This document shows, piece by piece, positions 44,554 to 53,918 of a stretch of DNA of 64,000 nucleotides (positions are counted from its first letter, which is position 1; every line of letters begins with the position of its first letter). Location of the stretch: positions 1 to 64,000 of the forward strand of contig JAICNG010000004.1 of NCBI GenBank assembly GCA_025931335.1. The letters run 5' to 3'. The notes beneath the pieces were generated by a model. That model was given only the letters and a program-made list of their open reading frames with translations, was not told the origin of the DNA and ran no database searches. This DNA is from Gemmatimonadaceae bacterium. Its GTDB lineage: Bacteria > Gemmatimonadota > Gemmatimonadetes > Gemmatimonadales > Gemmatimonadaceae. The position numbers and the translations under genes are program-made.

Positions 44554-45523
44554 CTTCCTGGAGGTACTGACGGATCGCGGCCGGTTCCGTGGCCTGCATG
44601 CGCTTCATCAGGCGCTGATTGAAGGCCTCGGCGGTGTTCACGCCGCTGTAGCGCAGGAGGTGGTTCATCGCGACGACTTCCGCCACGACGGTGATGTTTT
44701 TCCCGGGGTTCAGCGGGATGAGCACCTTCGGAAGCTCCACACCCAGAATCGTCGTCGTCGCCCCATCGAGGCCCGTCCGGTCCACACTCGTCGACTTGTC
44801 CCACTCCTCGAGCTGCACCACCACCTCGATGCGCTTCTGCTGACGCACGGCACGAATCCCGAAGATCGCCTGTACGTCGATGAGACCGACCCCGCGAATC
44901 TCCATGTGGTGCCGGGCGAGGTCGTGCCCGCGCCCGATGAGAATGTCGTTGCCCCGGCGCGTCGTGATCACGAGATCGTCGGCGACGAGGCGGTGGCCGC
45001 GCTCGACGAGATCGAGCACGCACTCCGATTTCCCGATCCCGCTCTTTCCGATGAACAACAGGCCGACGCCGAACACGTCGGCGAGCGATCCGTGGATCGT
45101 CGTGAGCGGCGCGAACTCCTCGGCGATGATCGGCTTGATCCGCGTGTAGAACTCGGCGGTCTTGAGCCTCGAGCGCAGGATCGGAATGCCCGCCTTCCCG
45201 GCCAGCTGCGTGAGCTCGGGTGGGAGGCGCTGGCCCTTCGTCACGAAGATGCAGGGGATGGGAAACGACAGGAATTTCTCGAGCACCTCGCGGCGACGCG
45301 GGCCATCGAGCGAGGTGAGATACGAGATCTCGGTCTCGCCGAGGACTTGCACGCGATCGTGCGGGAATCGCGCCGTGTATCCGGCGAGCACGAGTCCGGG
45401 GCTCGACACCTCGGCGCTGGTGATCTCGCGCGCGAGGCCGGCGTCGTCGCCGATGAGCTCGAGCTGCAGCGTATCGCGCAGCTGCTCGAGCATCCGTCCC
45501 ACGGTGAAGGGCTGTCGCTTCAC
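44543..45523 (-). CDS. hprK: HPr kinase/phosphorylase
   Basis: GVGLLFIGKSGIGKSECVLDLVERGHRLVADD; MEIRGVGLIDVQAIFGIRAVR. Confidence 0.95.
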   Translation of the reverse strand: MKRQPFTVGRMLEQLRDTLQLELIGDDAGLAREITSAEVSSPGLVLAGYTARFPHDRVQVLGETEISYLTSLDGPRRREVLEKFLSFPIPCIFVTKGQRLPPELTQLAGKAGIPILRSRLKTAEFYTRIKPIIAEEFAPLTTIHGSLADVFGVGLLFIGKSGIGKSECVLDLVERGHRLVADDLVITTRRGNDILIGRGHDLARHHMEIRGVGLIDVQAIFGIRAVRQQKRIEVVVQLEEWDKSTSVDRTGLDGATTTILGVELPKVLIPLNPGKNITVVAEVVAMNHLLRYSGVNTAEAFNQRLMKRMQATEPAAIRQYLQEDDE

Positions 45524-45831
45524 GGCTTGGCGGGAACGCGCGCGCGCGCCTTGGGCGTGCGCTTCGATCGCGCCAGCTGGGCCTGCAAGTTGTGGACGGC
45601 CTCGGAGAGCGCGGGGCCATAGGTACGCGCGTACCCGTTCGAGATGAGCGGTCGCCTGCGCGACGCGTGCATCACGATCTCCACGCGTCTGGTCGGCCCG
45701 TCCTGCTCGAAGCGCACGACTGCGCGCACCGCGCGTCTGCTCCGCACTTCCAGCTTGTGGATGATCGACTCCGCGCGCGAGCGCAATCGCTCCGAGATCA
45801 CGGCATTGTGCGAATGGAAAATCAGGTCCAC
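45520..45831 (-). CDS. hpf: ribosome hibernation-promoting factor, RaiA/HPF family
   Basis: MDLIFHSHNAVISERLRSRAESIIHKLEVRSRRAVRAVVRFEQDGPTRRVEIVMHASRR. Confidence 0.7.
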   Translation of the reverse strand: MDLIFHSHNAVISERLRSRAESIIHKLEVRSRRAVRAVVRFEQDGPTRRVEIVMHASRRRPLISNGYARTYGPALSEAVHNLQAQLARSKRTPKARARVPAKP

Positions 45832-46940
45832 GGTGCAGCCTCCTGCCCAGTGACGCGCGCGAGGTGCGCTTCGGTCTCGCGCGCTGCCCGATCCCAGGTG
45901 AAGGTCTCCGCGAAGGCGCGCCCGGCCTGCCCGAGAGTGGCGACGAGGTCCGGCGCGTCGGCGATGGCGCGCATCGCGGTCGCGAGGGCGGTCACGTCGC
46001 CATGCGGGACGAGGTAGCCCGTTTCGCCGTGGCGAACGGAATCACGCAACCCTGGAGAATCGGATGCGATCACCGGCGTTCCGCATGCGGCGGCCTCGAG
46101 ATTCGTGATCCCCCACCCTTCCTTCGATGATGTGAACGCCATCGCCCACGCCGCCCGCAAGAGCGCGAGCTTCTCCGTCTCGGTCACAAACCCAAGAAAC
46201 CGCACGCGGTCGCCGAGGTCAAGCGAGCGCGCGAGCTGCTCGAGCCGCGGGCGATCGTCCCCCGTGCCGGCGATGTCGAGCGTGGCCCGCGGGTGTGCCA
46301 GACGGGCGAACGCCTGCACGATGAGGTCGACCTGCTTGTATCGCTTGAGCCGCCCCAGGTAGCCGAACCGGGGCACCGCAGACCTCCCCGCCGGATCGGG
46401 GGTGAGCGCAGAGGTGTCGACGCCGTTGTGGATGACCGTGATCGCGGCCGGGGGAATGCCGCGCGACACGAGGTCGAGGCGCGTGCTCTCCGACACCGCC
46501 TCGAAGGGGACGCCGCGATAGAACCACCCGAGGGGCCGCTCGGAGGCCCACACCGCGGTGGCTACGGGCACCGATACCTCCGAGAAGGCAGTCGCGCCGA
46601 ACAGGTGATGCACGAGCGCGACCGTATGCCGAGCACCCCACCAGGGCGTGAGGAGGGGCACCTTGTTGATGTCCTCGATGAGGACGTCGGGTCGCTGGGA
46701 CGCGAGGACGCGCTGCCAATACGGCCACGCCGCGAGGGGAAACGAATAGCGCGTGCCCACGCGATGCACGTCCATGCCATCGACCGTCGTCCGGCTCGGC
46801 GCGCCGGCGAACCCGGAGCACAGCAGTGTCACCTGGTGTCCGCGCCGGGCCAGCCTGCCGAAGATCTCATGGAGATGCGCTTCGGCCCCCCCGGCCTGCG
46901 GGTTCTCGCGGTCCTGCCAGTTGATGATGTGGATTCGCAT
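45822..46940 (-). CDS. glycosyltransferase family 4 (GT4-type)
   Basis: Start MRIHIINWQDRENPQAGGAEAHLHEI; FGYLGRLKRYKQVDLIVQAFA; EGWGITNLEAAACGTPVIASDSPGL. The listed N-terminal extension LEHLEHVEDLEHLL is translated repeat. Confidence 0.88.
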   Translation of the reverse strand: MRIHIINWQDRENPQAGGAEAHLHEIFGRLARRGHQVTLLCSGFAGAPSRTTVDGMDVHRVGTRYSFPLAAWPYWQRVLASQRPDVLIEDINKVPLLTPWWGARHTVALVHHLFGATAFSEVSVPVATAVWASERPLGWFYRGVPFEAVSESTRLDLVSRGIPPAAITVIHNGVDTSALTPDPAGRSAVPRFGYLGRLKRYKQVDLIVQAFARLAHPRATLDIAGTGDDRPRLEQLARSLDLGDRVRFLGFVTETEKLALLRAAWAMAFTSSKEGWGITNLEAAACGTPVIASDSPGLRDSVRHGETGYLVPHGDVTALATAMRAIADAPDLVATLGQAGRAFAETFTWDRAARETEAHLARVTGQEAAPWT

Positions 46941-46943
46941 GAG

Positions 46944-47004
46944 GAGGTGCTCGAGGTCCTCGACGTGCTCAAGGTGCTCGAGGTGCAACACCCTCGAGCA
47001 CCTT
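46944..47004. repeat. 9-nt-unit array ending in a perfect 13-bp hairpin (family A copy 2)
   Basis: AAGGTGCTCGAGG (46971-46983), loop TGCAACAC, CCTCGAGCACCTT (46992-47004), preceded by further GGTGCTCGA-like units. Confidence 0.88.
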
Positions 47005-47009
47005 CGTCG

Positions 47010-47429
47010 TCACAGCCGCCCCATCTTCCGCGCGAGCGCATCGAGCACCCCGTTGACGAACCGCGCGCTCTGCTCGCTGCCGTAGCGCTCGGCGAGGCGC
47101 ACCGCTTCCTGAATGGTCACGCGCGGAGGCGGGTCGCCACGCAACAGCTCGGCGGCCGCAATCCGCAGCACCGCGCGCTCGACGGCCCCGAGGCGCTCGA
47201 GCCGCCAGTTGGTGGTGACATCGCGCAGCGCGTCGTCGATCGCCTTCCCCTCGGCGATGATCGTCCGCACGATGCGGCCCGCGAACGCGCGCTCGTCAGG
47301 CGCGATCGCCAGGTCGTCCCACACCTGGTTGGCGATGCGGTCGAGCGGCTCGGCGTCGCGGAGGTCCCATGCGTACAGCGCCTGGAGGGCGCGCGCCCGC
47401 GCGCGCGTCTCAGCCCTCAGGCGCGGCAT
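47010..47429 (-). CDS. nusB: transcription antitermination factor NusB
   Basis: ARARALQALYAWDL; NWRLERLGAVERAVLRIAAAELL; VRLAERYGSEQSARFVNGVLDAL. Confidence 0.93.
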   Translation of the reverse strand: MPRLRAETRARARALQALYAWDLRDAEPLDRIANQVWDDLAIAPDERAFAGRIVRTIIAEGKAIDDALRDVTTNWRLERLGAVERAVLRIAAAELLRGDPPPRVTIQEAVRLAERYGSEQSARFVNGVLDALARKMGRL

Positions 47430-47889
47430 CGAGCCGGTCGAACAGATCGGCCATCTCGAGCGCCGCGATCGCGGCGTCCCATCCCTTGTTCCCATGATCG
47501 CCACCGGCGCGCGCCTCGGCCTGCTGCGTGGTGTCGGTCGTGAGGAGCCCGAATCCGATCGGGACATCGTAGTCGGCGCTCGCCTGCGCGAGCCCGCGCG
47601 ACGCCTCGGCCGCGATGTACTCGAAGTGTGGTGTCTCGCCACGAATCACGGCGCCGACGACCACGAGCGCATCGTATCGTTCGGAGGCGAGCAGTCGGCG
47701 CGCGGCGGCGGGAAGCTCCCACGCCCCGGGGACCCAGACCAAGTCGATGTTCTCGCTCGCGAGCCCATGCCTGACGAGCGCGTCCACGGCGCCGTCGGCG
47801 AGCTTCCGGGTGACGGATTCGTTGAAGCGGGACGCGAGCACCGCGATGCGACGCCCCGCGCCCGCGGGCGTGCCGGCGAACTCAGCCAT
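47410..47889 (-). CDS. ribH: 6,7-dimethyl-8-ribityllumazine synthase
   Basis: AVLASRFNESVTRKLADGAVDALVRHG; VWVPGAWELPAAARRLL; VVVGAVIRGETPHFEYIA. Confidence 0.95.
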   Translation of the reverse strand: MAEFAGTPAGAGRRIAVLASRFNESVTRKLADGAVDALVRHGLASENIDLVWVPGAWELPAAARRLLASERYDALVVVGAVIRGETPHFEYIAAEASRGLAQASADYDVPIGFGLLTTDTTQQAEARAGGDHGNKGWDAAIAALEMADLFDRLDAAPEG

Positions 47890-49095
47890 TCAGTGTGCGA
47901 ACAGGTGGCCGAGCTTGTCCCGCTTGGCGTCGAGGTAGCCCTGATTCTCGGACGTCGCCGGCGGCACGATGGGAACGCGCTCCTCGACACTGAGGCCGTA
48001 TCCCTCCAGGCCGACGAGCTTGCGCGGGTTGTTCGTCATCGGCCGAATGGACTTGAGCCCGAGATCGAGCAGAATCTGCGCGCCAATGCCGTAGTTGCGA
48101 AGGTCGGGCTTGAATCCGAGGCGCTCGTTCGCCTCGACGGTGTCGGCGCCGGTGTCCTGGAGCTCGTACGCCTTGAGCTTGTTCAGCAGTCCGATCCCGC
48201 GGCCTTCCTGATCGAGATAGACGACGACGCCGCGGCCCCGCTCGTGAATGGTCGACATCGCCGAGTGGAGCTGCCACCCGCAGTCGCACCGCAGCGAGCC
48301 GAACACATCCCCCGTGAGGCACTTGGAGTGCATGCGGACGAGAACGCCCTCGCCATCCTTCACGTCTCCGAACACGAGCGCGATGTGCTCGCGATCGTCG
48401 ACGTCGTTGCGGTAGCCGATCACGCGCCACTCTCCGTACTCGGTGGGCAGCCGCGCATCGGCGATGCGATGGACGAGTCGCTCGGTGCGCAGCCGATAGG
48501 CGACGAGGTCGGCGACGGTGATCGACTTGAGTCCATGTCGCTTGGCGAACTTCTCGAGCTCGGGACGCCGGGCCGCGGTGCCGTCGTCGTCGAGAATCTC
48601 GCAGATGACCCCCCCGGGATAGAGTCCCGCAAGGCGCGCGAGGTCGACGGCGGTCTCGGTGTGTCCCACGCGCTGCAGAACGCCGCCCTCACGGGCCCGC
48701 AGCGGGAAGACGTGACCGGGCCGACGCAGATCGGCGGGAATCGTCGCCGGATCGACCAGCACCTGAATCGTCTTGGCACGATCCTGCGCGCTGATGCCGG
48801 TGGTGACGCCGAATCGCGGCGCGGCATCCACGCTGACGGTGAACGCGGTGCGCTGTTCTTCGGTGTTCACGTCACTCATCGGCGCGAGGCCCAGCTGATC
48901 CACCCGCTCCGGCGTGAGCGCAACGCAAATCATGCCGCGCGCATGCTTGAGCATGAAGTTGACGTGATCGGCCGTCACGCGCTGGGCCGCGCAGATGAGA
49001 TCGCCCTCGTTCTCGCGGTCCTCGTCGTCGGCGACGATGACCATGCGCCCTGCGCGCATTTCCTCGATCGCTTCTTCGACCGTCGCGAACGCCAT
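47890..49095 (-). CDS. ribBA: bifunctional DHBP synthase/GTP cyclohydrolase II
   Basis: ADDEDRENEGDLICAAQ; RMHSKCLTGDVFGSLRCDCGWQLHSAM; YLDQEGRGIGLLNKLKAY. Confidence 0.96.
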   Translation of the reverse strand: MAFATVEEAIEEMRAGRMVIVADDEDRENEGDLICAAQRVTADHVNFMLKHARGMICVALTPERVDQLGLAPMSDVNTEEQRTAFTVSVDAAPRFGVTTGISAQDRAKTIQVLVDPATIPADLRRPGHVFPLRAREGGVLQRVGHTETAVDLARLAGLYPGGVICEILDDDGTAARRPELEKFAKRHGLKSITVADLVAYRLRTERLVHRIADARLPTEYGEWRVIGYRNDVDDREHIALVFGDVKDGEGVLVRMHSKCLTGDVFGSLRCDCGWQLHSAMSTIHERGRGVVVYLDQEGRGIGLLNKLKAYELQDTGADTVEANERLGFKPDLRNYGIGAQILLDLGLKSIRPMTNNPRKLVGLEGYGLSVEERVPIVPPATSENQGYLDAKRDKLGHLFAH

Positions 49096-49097
49096 GG

Positions 49098-49709
49098 TTA
49101 GGTGCGGGGGAGGCGGAAATCGGCCTGCGCTTCGAGAAGACGGCGCACGTACTTGCCGATGATGTCGGCTTCGACATGCACCCGGTCGCCCATCGTGAGC
49201 GAACCGAGCGTGGTGTGACGCAACGTATGCTCGATCAACGATACCTGCACCGTACCGCCTGTGGGAAGCTCATTGACGGTCAGGCTCACGCCGTCGACGG
49301 TGAGCGAGCCGTGTGGCACCATCAGGTCTCCCAGGTCGGCCTCGAGCGCGAGATCGACCGTGGTCGCGTCGCCCACCCGCCCGACCTGCTGAACGCGCGC
49401 TACGCCATCGACGTGACCCAACACGAGGTGGCCTCCAAAACGGCCGTCGGCGCGCATCGCACGCTCGAGGTTCACCCGGCGACCCTCGCGCCATTCGCCC
49501 ATGGTCGTGCGCGCGAGGGTGGGTTCCACCGCGGCGACCTCGAGCCATCGCGGCCCGTGCTCGAGGATCGTGAGGCAGGCGCCATTCACGGCGACGCTTT
49601 CCCCCACGGCCACGCCCTCGTACGCGCAGGCGATGCGAAAACGACGGCCCGCCGCCGTTCGCGACACGCGCTCGATGACGCCTACGTCATCCACGAGTCC
49701 GGTGAACAT
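49098..49709 (-). CDS. ribE: riboflavin synthase (alpha)
   Basis: MFTGLVDDVGVIERV; ESVAVNGACLTI; GHLVLGHVDGVARV; DGVSLTVNEL. Confidence 0.95.
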   Translation of the reverse strand: MFTGLVDDVGVIERVSRTAAGRRFRIACAYEGVAVGESVAVNGACLTILEHGPRWLEVAAVEPTLARTTMGEWREGRRVNLERAMRADGRFGGHLVLGHVDGVARVQQVGRVGDATTVDLALEADLGDLMVPHGSLTVDGVSLTVNELPTGGTVQVSLIEHTLRHTTLGSLTMGDRVHVEADIIGKYVRRLLEAQADFRLPRT

Positions 49710-49710
49710 G

Positions 49711-50826
49711 TCAAGCCGCTCCAGGAGCGTACACCGTCATGAGATCCTGCCCGAGCGTGCGCCGACCAACGACGCGCCACCGCGGCGCGTCGGGAAGCGC
49801 GTGCGCGGGCACGTGGGCGAACGCACTCCGTGCTCCCGCGCCGAGCACGACCGGTGCCTGAAAGATAATCATCCGGTCCACGAGAGCGTGCGCCATGAGC
49901 GCGCCTGCGAGCTCTGCACCGCCTTCGACGAGCATGGACCGAATCTCGAGCGAGCGAAGATCGCCCAACGCGTCCTCGAGGCGCGTCGCCTCGACGAGCC
50001 GCACGCCGGCGCTGGCGAGTGAGCGCGCTCGATCGGAGGAGGCGTCGGCCACGACCACCACAGTCGGCAGGTCTCGCGCACCGCGCACGAGGGCCGAGTC
50101 CAGCGGCAGGCGCGCCCGACGGTCGAACACGATGCGGGCGGGCGGTACGCGCGGTCGGCGGGCGCTTCGCACCGTGAGGGACGGATCGTCGGCGATCGCG
50201 GTCCCGGCGCCGACGGCGACCGCGTCGTGTCCCGCCCGGAGGTGGTGAACGTACCGTCGCGCCGCGCTGCCCGTGAGCCAGCGCGACCGCCCCGCCGCGT
50301 CAGCGATCGCGCCGTCGATCGAGACCGCGAGCTTGAGCGTGACGAATGGGCGGCGCGTGGACGAGACCGCGTGAAAAAAGGCGGCGTTCAGCTCCAGCGC
50401 ATCGGTCTCCTCGAGGCCGAAGGCGACGTCGACGCCGGCCGCCTCGAGGCGATCGCCGCCGCCCGCGGCCACGGGGCTCGGATCGCGGACGGCGCAGACC
50501 ACGCGCGAGACGCCAGCGCGAACGATCGCCTCGGCGCAGGGCGGCGTCTTGCCCGTGTGCGCGCAGGGCTCGAGGGTGACGTAGAGCGTGCTTCCGCGCG
50601 CGCGCTCCTTCGCCCCGTCGAGGGCCATCACCTCCGCGTGCGGGCCGCCGTACTCGGCGTGCCACCCTTCTCCGATGATCTTGTCATCACGAACGACAAC
50701 GGCGCCCACCATCGGGTTGGGCGCCGTGCGTCCCCATCCGCGGCGTGCCAACAGGAGCGCCCGGCGCATGAACGCGCGATCGCGCGCCGCCCAGAGGGCA
50801 TTCGCCGGGTGCTCCGCCACGGGCAT
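49711..50826 (-). CDS. ribD: bifunctional diaminohydroxyphosphoribosylaminopyrimidine deaminase/reductase
   Basis: NPMVGAVVVRDDKIIGEGWHAEYGGPHAEVMALDGA; TLYVTLEPCAHTGKTPPCAEAI. Confidence 0.95.
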   Translation of the reverse strand: MPVAEHPANALWAARDRAFMRRALLLARRGWGRTAPNPMVGAVVVRDDKIIGEGWHAEYGGPHAEVMALDGAKERARGSTLYVTLEPCAHTGKTPPCAEAIVRAGVSRVVCAVRDPSPVAAGGGDRLEAAGVDVAFGLEETDALELNAAFFHAVSSTRRPFVTLKLAVSIDGAIADAAGRSRWLTGSAARRYVHHLRAGHDAVAVGAGTAIADDPSLTVRSARRPRVPPARIVFDRRARLPLDSALVRGARDLPTVVVVADASSDRARSLASAGVRLVEATRLEDALGDLRSLEIRSMLVEGGAELAGALMAHALVDRMIIFQAPVVLGAGARSAFAHVPAHALPDAPRWRVVGRRTLGQDLMTVYAPGAA

Positions 50827-50828
50827 TC

Positions 50829-51845
50829 TCAGAGGCCGATACGAACCCCGAGCGAACCGTAGATCCGCGAAGCGTCCGCTTCCGTATCGAAGTTGTTGTA
50901 CGTCGGAATGTCGCCCCCCGACACGCCACCCACCGTCGCGACGAGCTTCATCAGGCCGAGGTTGGTGGTCAGGTCGAGAAAGACGTTCGTGCGGGTGACA
51001 TCGAACGCATAACGAACTGGTCCGCCTTCGAAGCGCGCCAACGGCTCGTTCACCGAGTAGAACGCGTCGGCCGACGCCTCGTACCGATCCTGTCCCACAC
51101 CGAGCACGAGCGAAAACGCGAGCAGCGACTTGCTCGCCGTGACGCGCCACGACGTGGTCCCGATGTCGAAGTTCTGGAGCCGCGCGGTGTCGGCGCTGGT
51201 GAGGGCACCGCCCTCCCACGAGGCGATGAGCGTCGTCCGCGGCAAGTCGCGCTTCATGTACGTCACCGAGATGCCGGGGAGCACGAGCGATTCCTGGAGC
51301 AGCCCGACGCGCGCGCCGTACCCGAACTTGAACGAGCCGTCGGGCGTGGTGAGCGAGAGCGGATCGTGCTCGAGCTCCGGGAGGTACGACACGTTGACGA
51401 GTGCGTCGATGCCGAGGATGTTGGTCAACGGCAACGGGATCCCCTTGAAGACGCCGAACGCGGCATCGACCACGGGGAGCGCGGCCCACTGCCCCTCGGT
51501 CACGTAGTTGCTCCGCTGCGCGGCGCCGTAGTTGACCCCGGCGCCATCGATGTCGGGCAGGCTCGCGCGCATGGCATTCGCGCGCACGCTCAGCGCGAAA
51601 TGGCCCAGGCCACCTAGCGAGCCGCCCTGGCCGATGGTCGCGTTGCCGCCGGCGATCAACGTGCCCAGCTGCGGGGTCATGTAGTTCAGGAGGTCGAGCG
51701 CCTTCTGACAGGCGTCCTGCCCCTCGTTGCTCGACCCGACGAGCGCCGGATCCGTGCACCGGGCATCGATCCCGCTCTGCGCCATCGCTGCCGGCGCCAT
51801 TGCACACGCGAGCAGCACGCCCGCCGTGAGTGTCCGTGTGTTCAT
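50829..51845 (-). CDS. outer-membrane-like protein of unknown function
   Basis: Signal peptide MNTRTLTAGVLLACAMAPAAMAQ; repeated amphipathic beta-strand pattern. Confidence 0.55.
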   Translation of the reverse strand: MNTRTLTAGVLLACAMAPAAMAQSGIDARCTDPALVGSSNEGQDACQKALDLLNYMTPQLGTLIAGGNATIGQGGSLGGLGHFALSVRANAMRASLPDIDGAGVNYGAAQRSNYVTEGQWAALPVVDAAFGVFKGIPLPLTNILGIDALVNVSYLPELEHDPLSLTTPDGSFKFGYGARVGLLQESLVLPGISVTYMKRDLPRTTLIASWEGGALTSADTARLQNFDIGTTSWRVTASKSLLAFSLVLGVGQDRYEASADAFYSVNEPLARFEGGPVRYAFDVTRTNVFLDLTTNLGLMKLVATVGGVSGGDIPTYNNFDTEADASRIYGSLGVRIGL

Positions 51846-51856
51846 CTTCGACTCCT

Positions 51857-52882
51857 TCATTCGAGGATCACCCTGCCACTGCCGCGCACGACCCGCCCGG
51901 CGATCCACGCCGTGACGCCGGCCGCCCGCGCACTCGAGATCACCGCGTCCACCGACGACGCCGCGGTGATCACCACCATCCCCACCCCCATGTTGAACGT
52001 GCGGAACATCTCCTCCCGCGAGACATCCCCCGCCCGCTGCAACACCTGGAATTGGTTAGGCACCACCCACGACGAGGTATCGATCACGGCGTCACACCCG
52101 TCGGGCAGCGCCCGACCCACGTTTCCAGGCAGCCCGCCGCCGGTGATGTGCGCCATCGCGTGTGTGACGTGGAGCACAGGCACCAGCGGCCGCAAATACG
52201 ACCGGTGGACCGCCAGCAGTACGTCGGCCACCGTACCCTCGGCGCCAGGGAAAGGGTCCCCCGGCCCCAGCTTCAGCCGCTGCGCGACGAGTAGCCGCGC
52301 CAGCGAATAGCCATTGGTGTGTAGCCCCGAGCTCGCGAGCGCGATGAGCACGTCGTGCTCACGCACGCGGTCCGCGCCCAGAATGCGGCCCTCGTCCACA
52401 TAACCGACGATGAACCCAGCCAGGTCGTAATCGGGGGGCGTGTAGACGCCCGGCATCTCGGCCGTCTCCCCCCCGAGCAATGCGCACCCATTCTCCCGGC
52501 AGCCCGCGGCCACCCCGCTCACGATCGCCTCGGCGACGTCGGGATCGAGCCGTCCGAACGCGACATAGTCGAGGAAAAAGAGCGGTCGCGCCCCCTGCAC
52601 GAGAATGTCGTTGACGCAGTGGTTCACGAGGTCATGGCCGATCGAGTCGTGGCGCTGCGCTTCGATCGCCACCTTGATCTTCGTGCCGACCCCATCCGCG
52701 CTGGCGACGAGCACCGGCGAGGGCACGTCGGTCGGGACGCGGAACATGCCGCCGAACCCGCCGAAGCGGCCGCGCGTGCCCGCGGTGAACGTCGATTCGA
52801 CGAGCGCCCGCAGCCGCTCCTTGGCGCTGTCGGCCGCGTCGATGTCGACACCAGCCGATCTGTAGTCCACCGGCCGGCTCAC
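51857..52882 (-). CDS. purM: phosphoribosylformylglycinamidine cyclo-ligase
   Basis: YRSAGVDIDAADSAKERLRALVESTF; VASADGVGTKIKVAIEAQRHDSIGHDLVNHCVNDILVQGARPLFFLDY. Confidence 0.96.
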   Translation of the reverse strand: MSRPVDYRSAGVDIDAADSAKERLRALVESTFTAGTRGRFGGFGGMFRVPTDVPSPVLVASADGVGTKIKVAIEAQRHDSIGHDLVNHCVNDILVQGARPLFFLDYVAFGRLDPDVAEAIVSGVAAGCRENGCALLGGETAEMPGVYTPPDYDLAGFIVGYVDEGRILGADRVREHDVLIALASSGLHTNGYSLARLLVAQRLKLGPGDPFPGAEGTVADVLLAVHRSYLRPLVPVLHVTHAMAHITGGGLPGNVGRALPDGCDAVIDTSSWVVPNQFQVLQRAGDVSREEMFRTFNMGVGMVVITAASSVDAVISSARAAGVTAWIAGRVVRGSGRVILE

Positions 52883-53796
52883 GACAGCATGTCCTCCTCG
52901 AATGAGACGAGGCGGTAGAACTCCTTCACGCGCTCCCGAATCTCCTCGCGCGAGAGCTCGTGAAACCGTTGAATCGAGAAGCGCTCGACCGCGAACGATC
53001 CCATCGCCGACCCATAGACGACCGCGCGCTTCAGGCTCGGCTCGCTCAAATCACCGGTGCGCGCGAGGTAGCCCATGAAACCGCCCGCGAACGCGTCCCC
53101 TGCTCCGGTGGGATCGAACACATCTTCGAGCGGGTAGGCCGGCGCGAAGAATACCGTCTTCTCCGTGAACATGAACGCGCCGTGCTCGCCCTTCTTGATG
53201 ATGACGTGCTTTGGCCCGCGCGCCAGAATCCACCGCGCCGCCTTCACGAGGTTCGACGTTTCCGTGAGCTGTCGCGCTTCGCCGTCGTTGAGCGTGATCA
53301 GGTCCACGCGCGTGAGCAGCTCGAGCAGCTCGGGGCGGCGACTCTCGATCCAGAAGTTCATCGTGTCGCACGCGACGAGTCGCGGCTTTCGCACCTGGTC
53401 GAGCACCTCGAGCTGCAGGCGCGGATCGATGTTGGCGAGAAACACGAACGGGGCGTCGCGGAATTGCGCGGGAATCTTCGGCCGAAAGTGAGAGAACACC
53501 CCGAGGTGCGTCTCGAGCGTCTCGGCGGAATTCAGGTCGTGACGGTACCGGCCGCGCCAGCGGAACGATGTTCCCTCGGCCTGCTCGAGACCGGTGAGAT
53601 CGACGCCGCGCTTTGCGAGCACCTGGAGGTCGTCCATCGGGTAGTCGGACCCCACGACGCCCACCAGCTGCACCGAGGTCAGGTGGCTGGCGGATGCGGC
53701 GAAGAAGTTCGCGGACCCACCGAGGACGTTGTCCGCCTTGCCGAAGGGCGTTTCGACGGAGTCGAGAGCGACGGAGCCGACGACGAGGACAGTCAT
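52879..53796 (-). CDS. PfkB/ribokinase family sugar kinase
   Basis: MTVLVVGSVALDSVETPFGKADNVLGGSANFFAASASHL; DPTGAGDAFAGGFMGYLA. Confidence 0.88.
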   Translation of the reverse strand: MTVLVVGSVALDSVETPFGKADNVLGGSANFFAASASHLTSVQLVGVVGSDYPMDDLQVLAKRGVDLTGLEQAEGTSFRWRGRYRHDLNSAETLETHLGVFSHFRPKIPAQFRDAPFVFLANIDPRLQLEVLDQVRKPRLVACDTMNFWIESRRPELLELLTRVDLITLNDGEARQLTETSNLVKAARWILARGPKHVIIKKGEHGAFMFTEKTVFFAPAYPLEDVFDPTGAGDAFAGGFMGYLARTGDLSEPSLKRAVVYGSAMGSFAVERFSIQRFHELSREEIRERVKEFYRLVSFEEDMLS

Positions 53797-53806
53797 GAGG
53801 GCCTAC

Positions 53807-53913
53807 GGGATCGAGGGGATCAAGGGGAACGAAGGGATCGACGGGCGCGCGGTCGAGATCCGCGAAACCGGCCCTCGACCCCGCTGACCGCGTTGATCCC
53901 CTGGACCCCTTGG
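53807..53913. repeat. Long quasi-palindrome of 9-nt units (GGGATCGAN), family B copy 1
   Basis: Left GGGATCGAG GGGATCAAG GGGAACGAA GGGATCGAC GGG; right CCCTCGACCCCGCTGACCGCGTTGATCCCCTGGACCCCTTGGC. Confidence 0.8.
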
Positions 53914-53918
53914 CTTCG

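Noticed and set aside
46941-46991. MLHLEHLEHVEDLEHLL N-terminus of the glycosyltransferase ORF
   Set aside because: Translated 9-nt repeat (3-residue LEH period); MRIHIINWQ at 46940 is the credible start.
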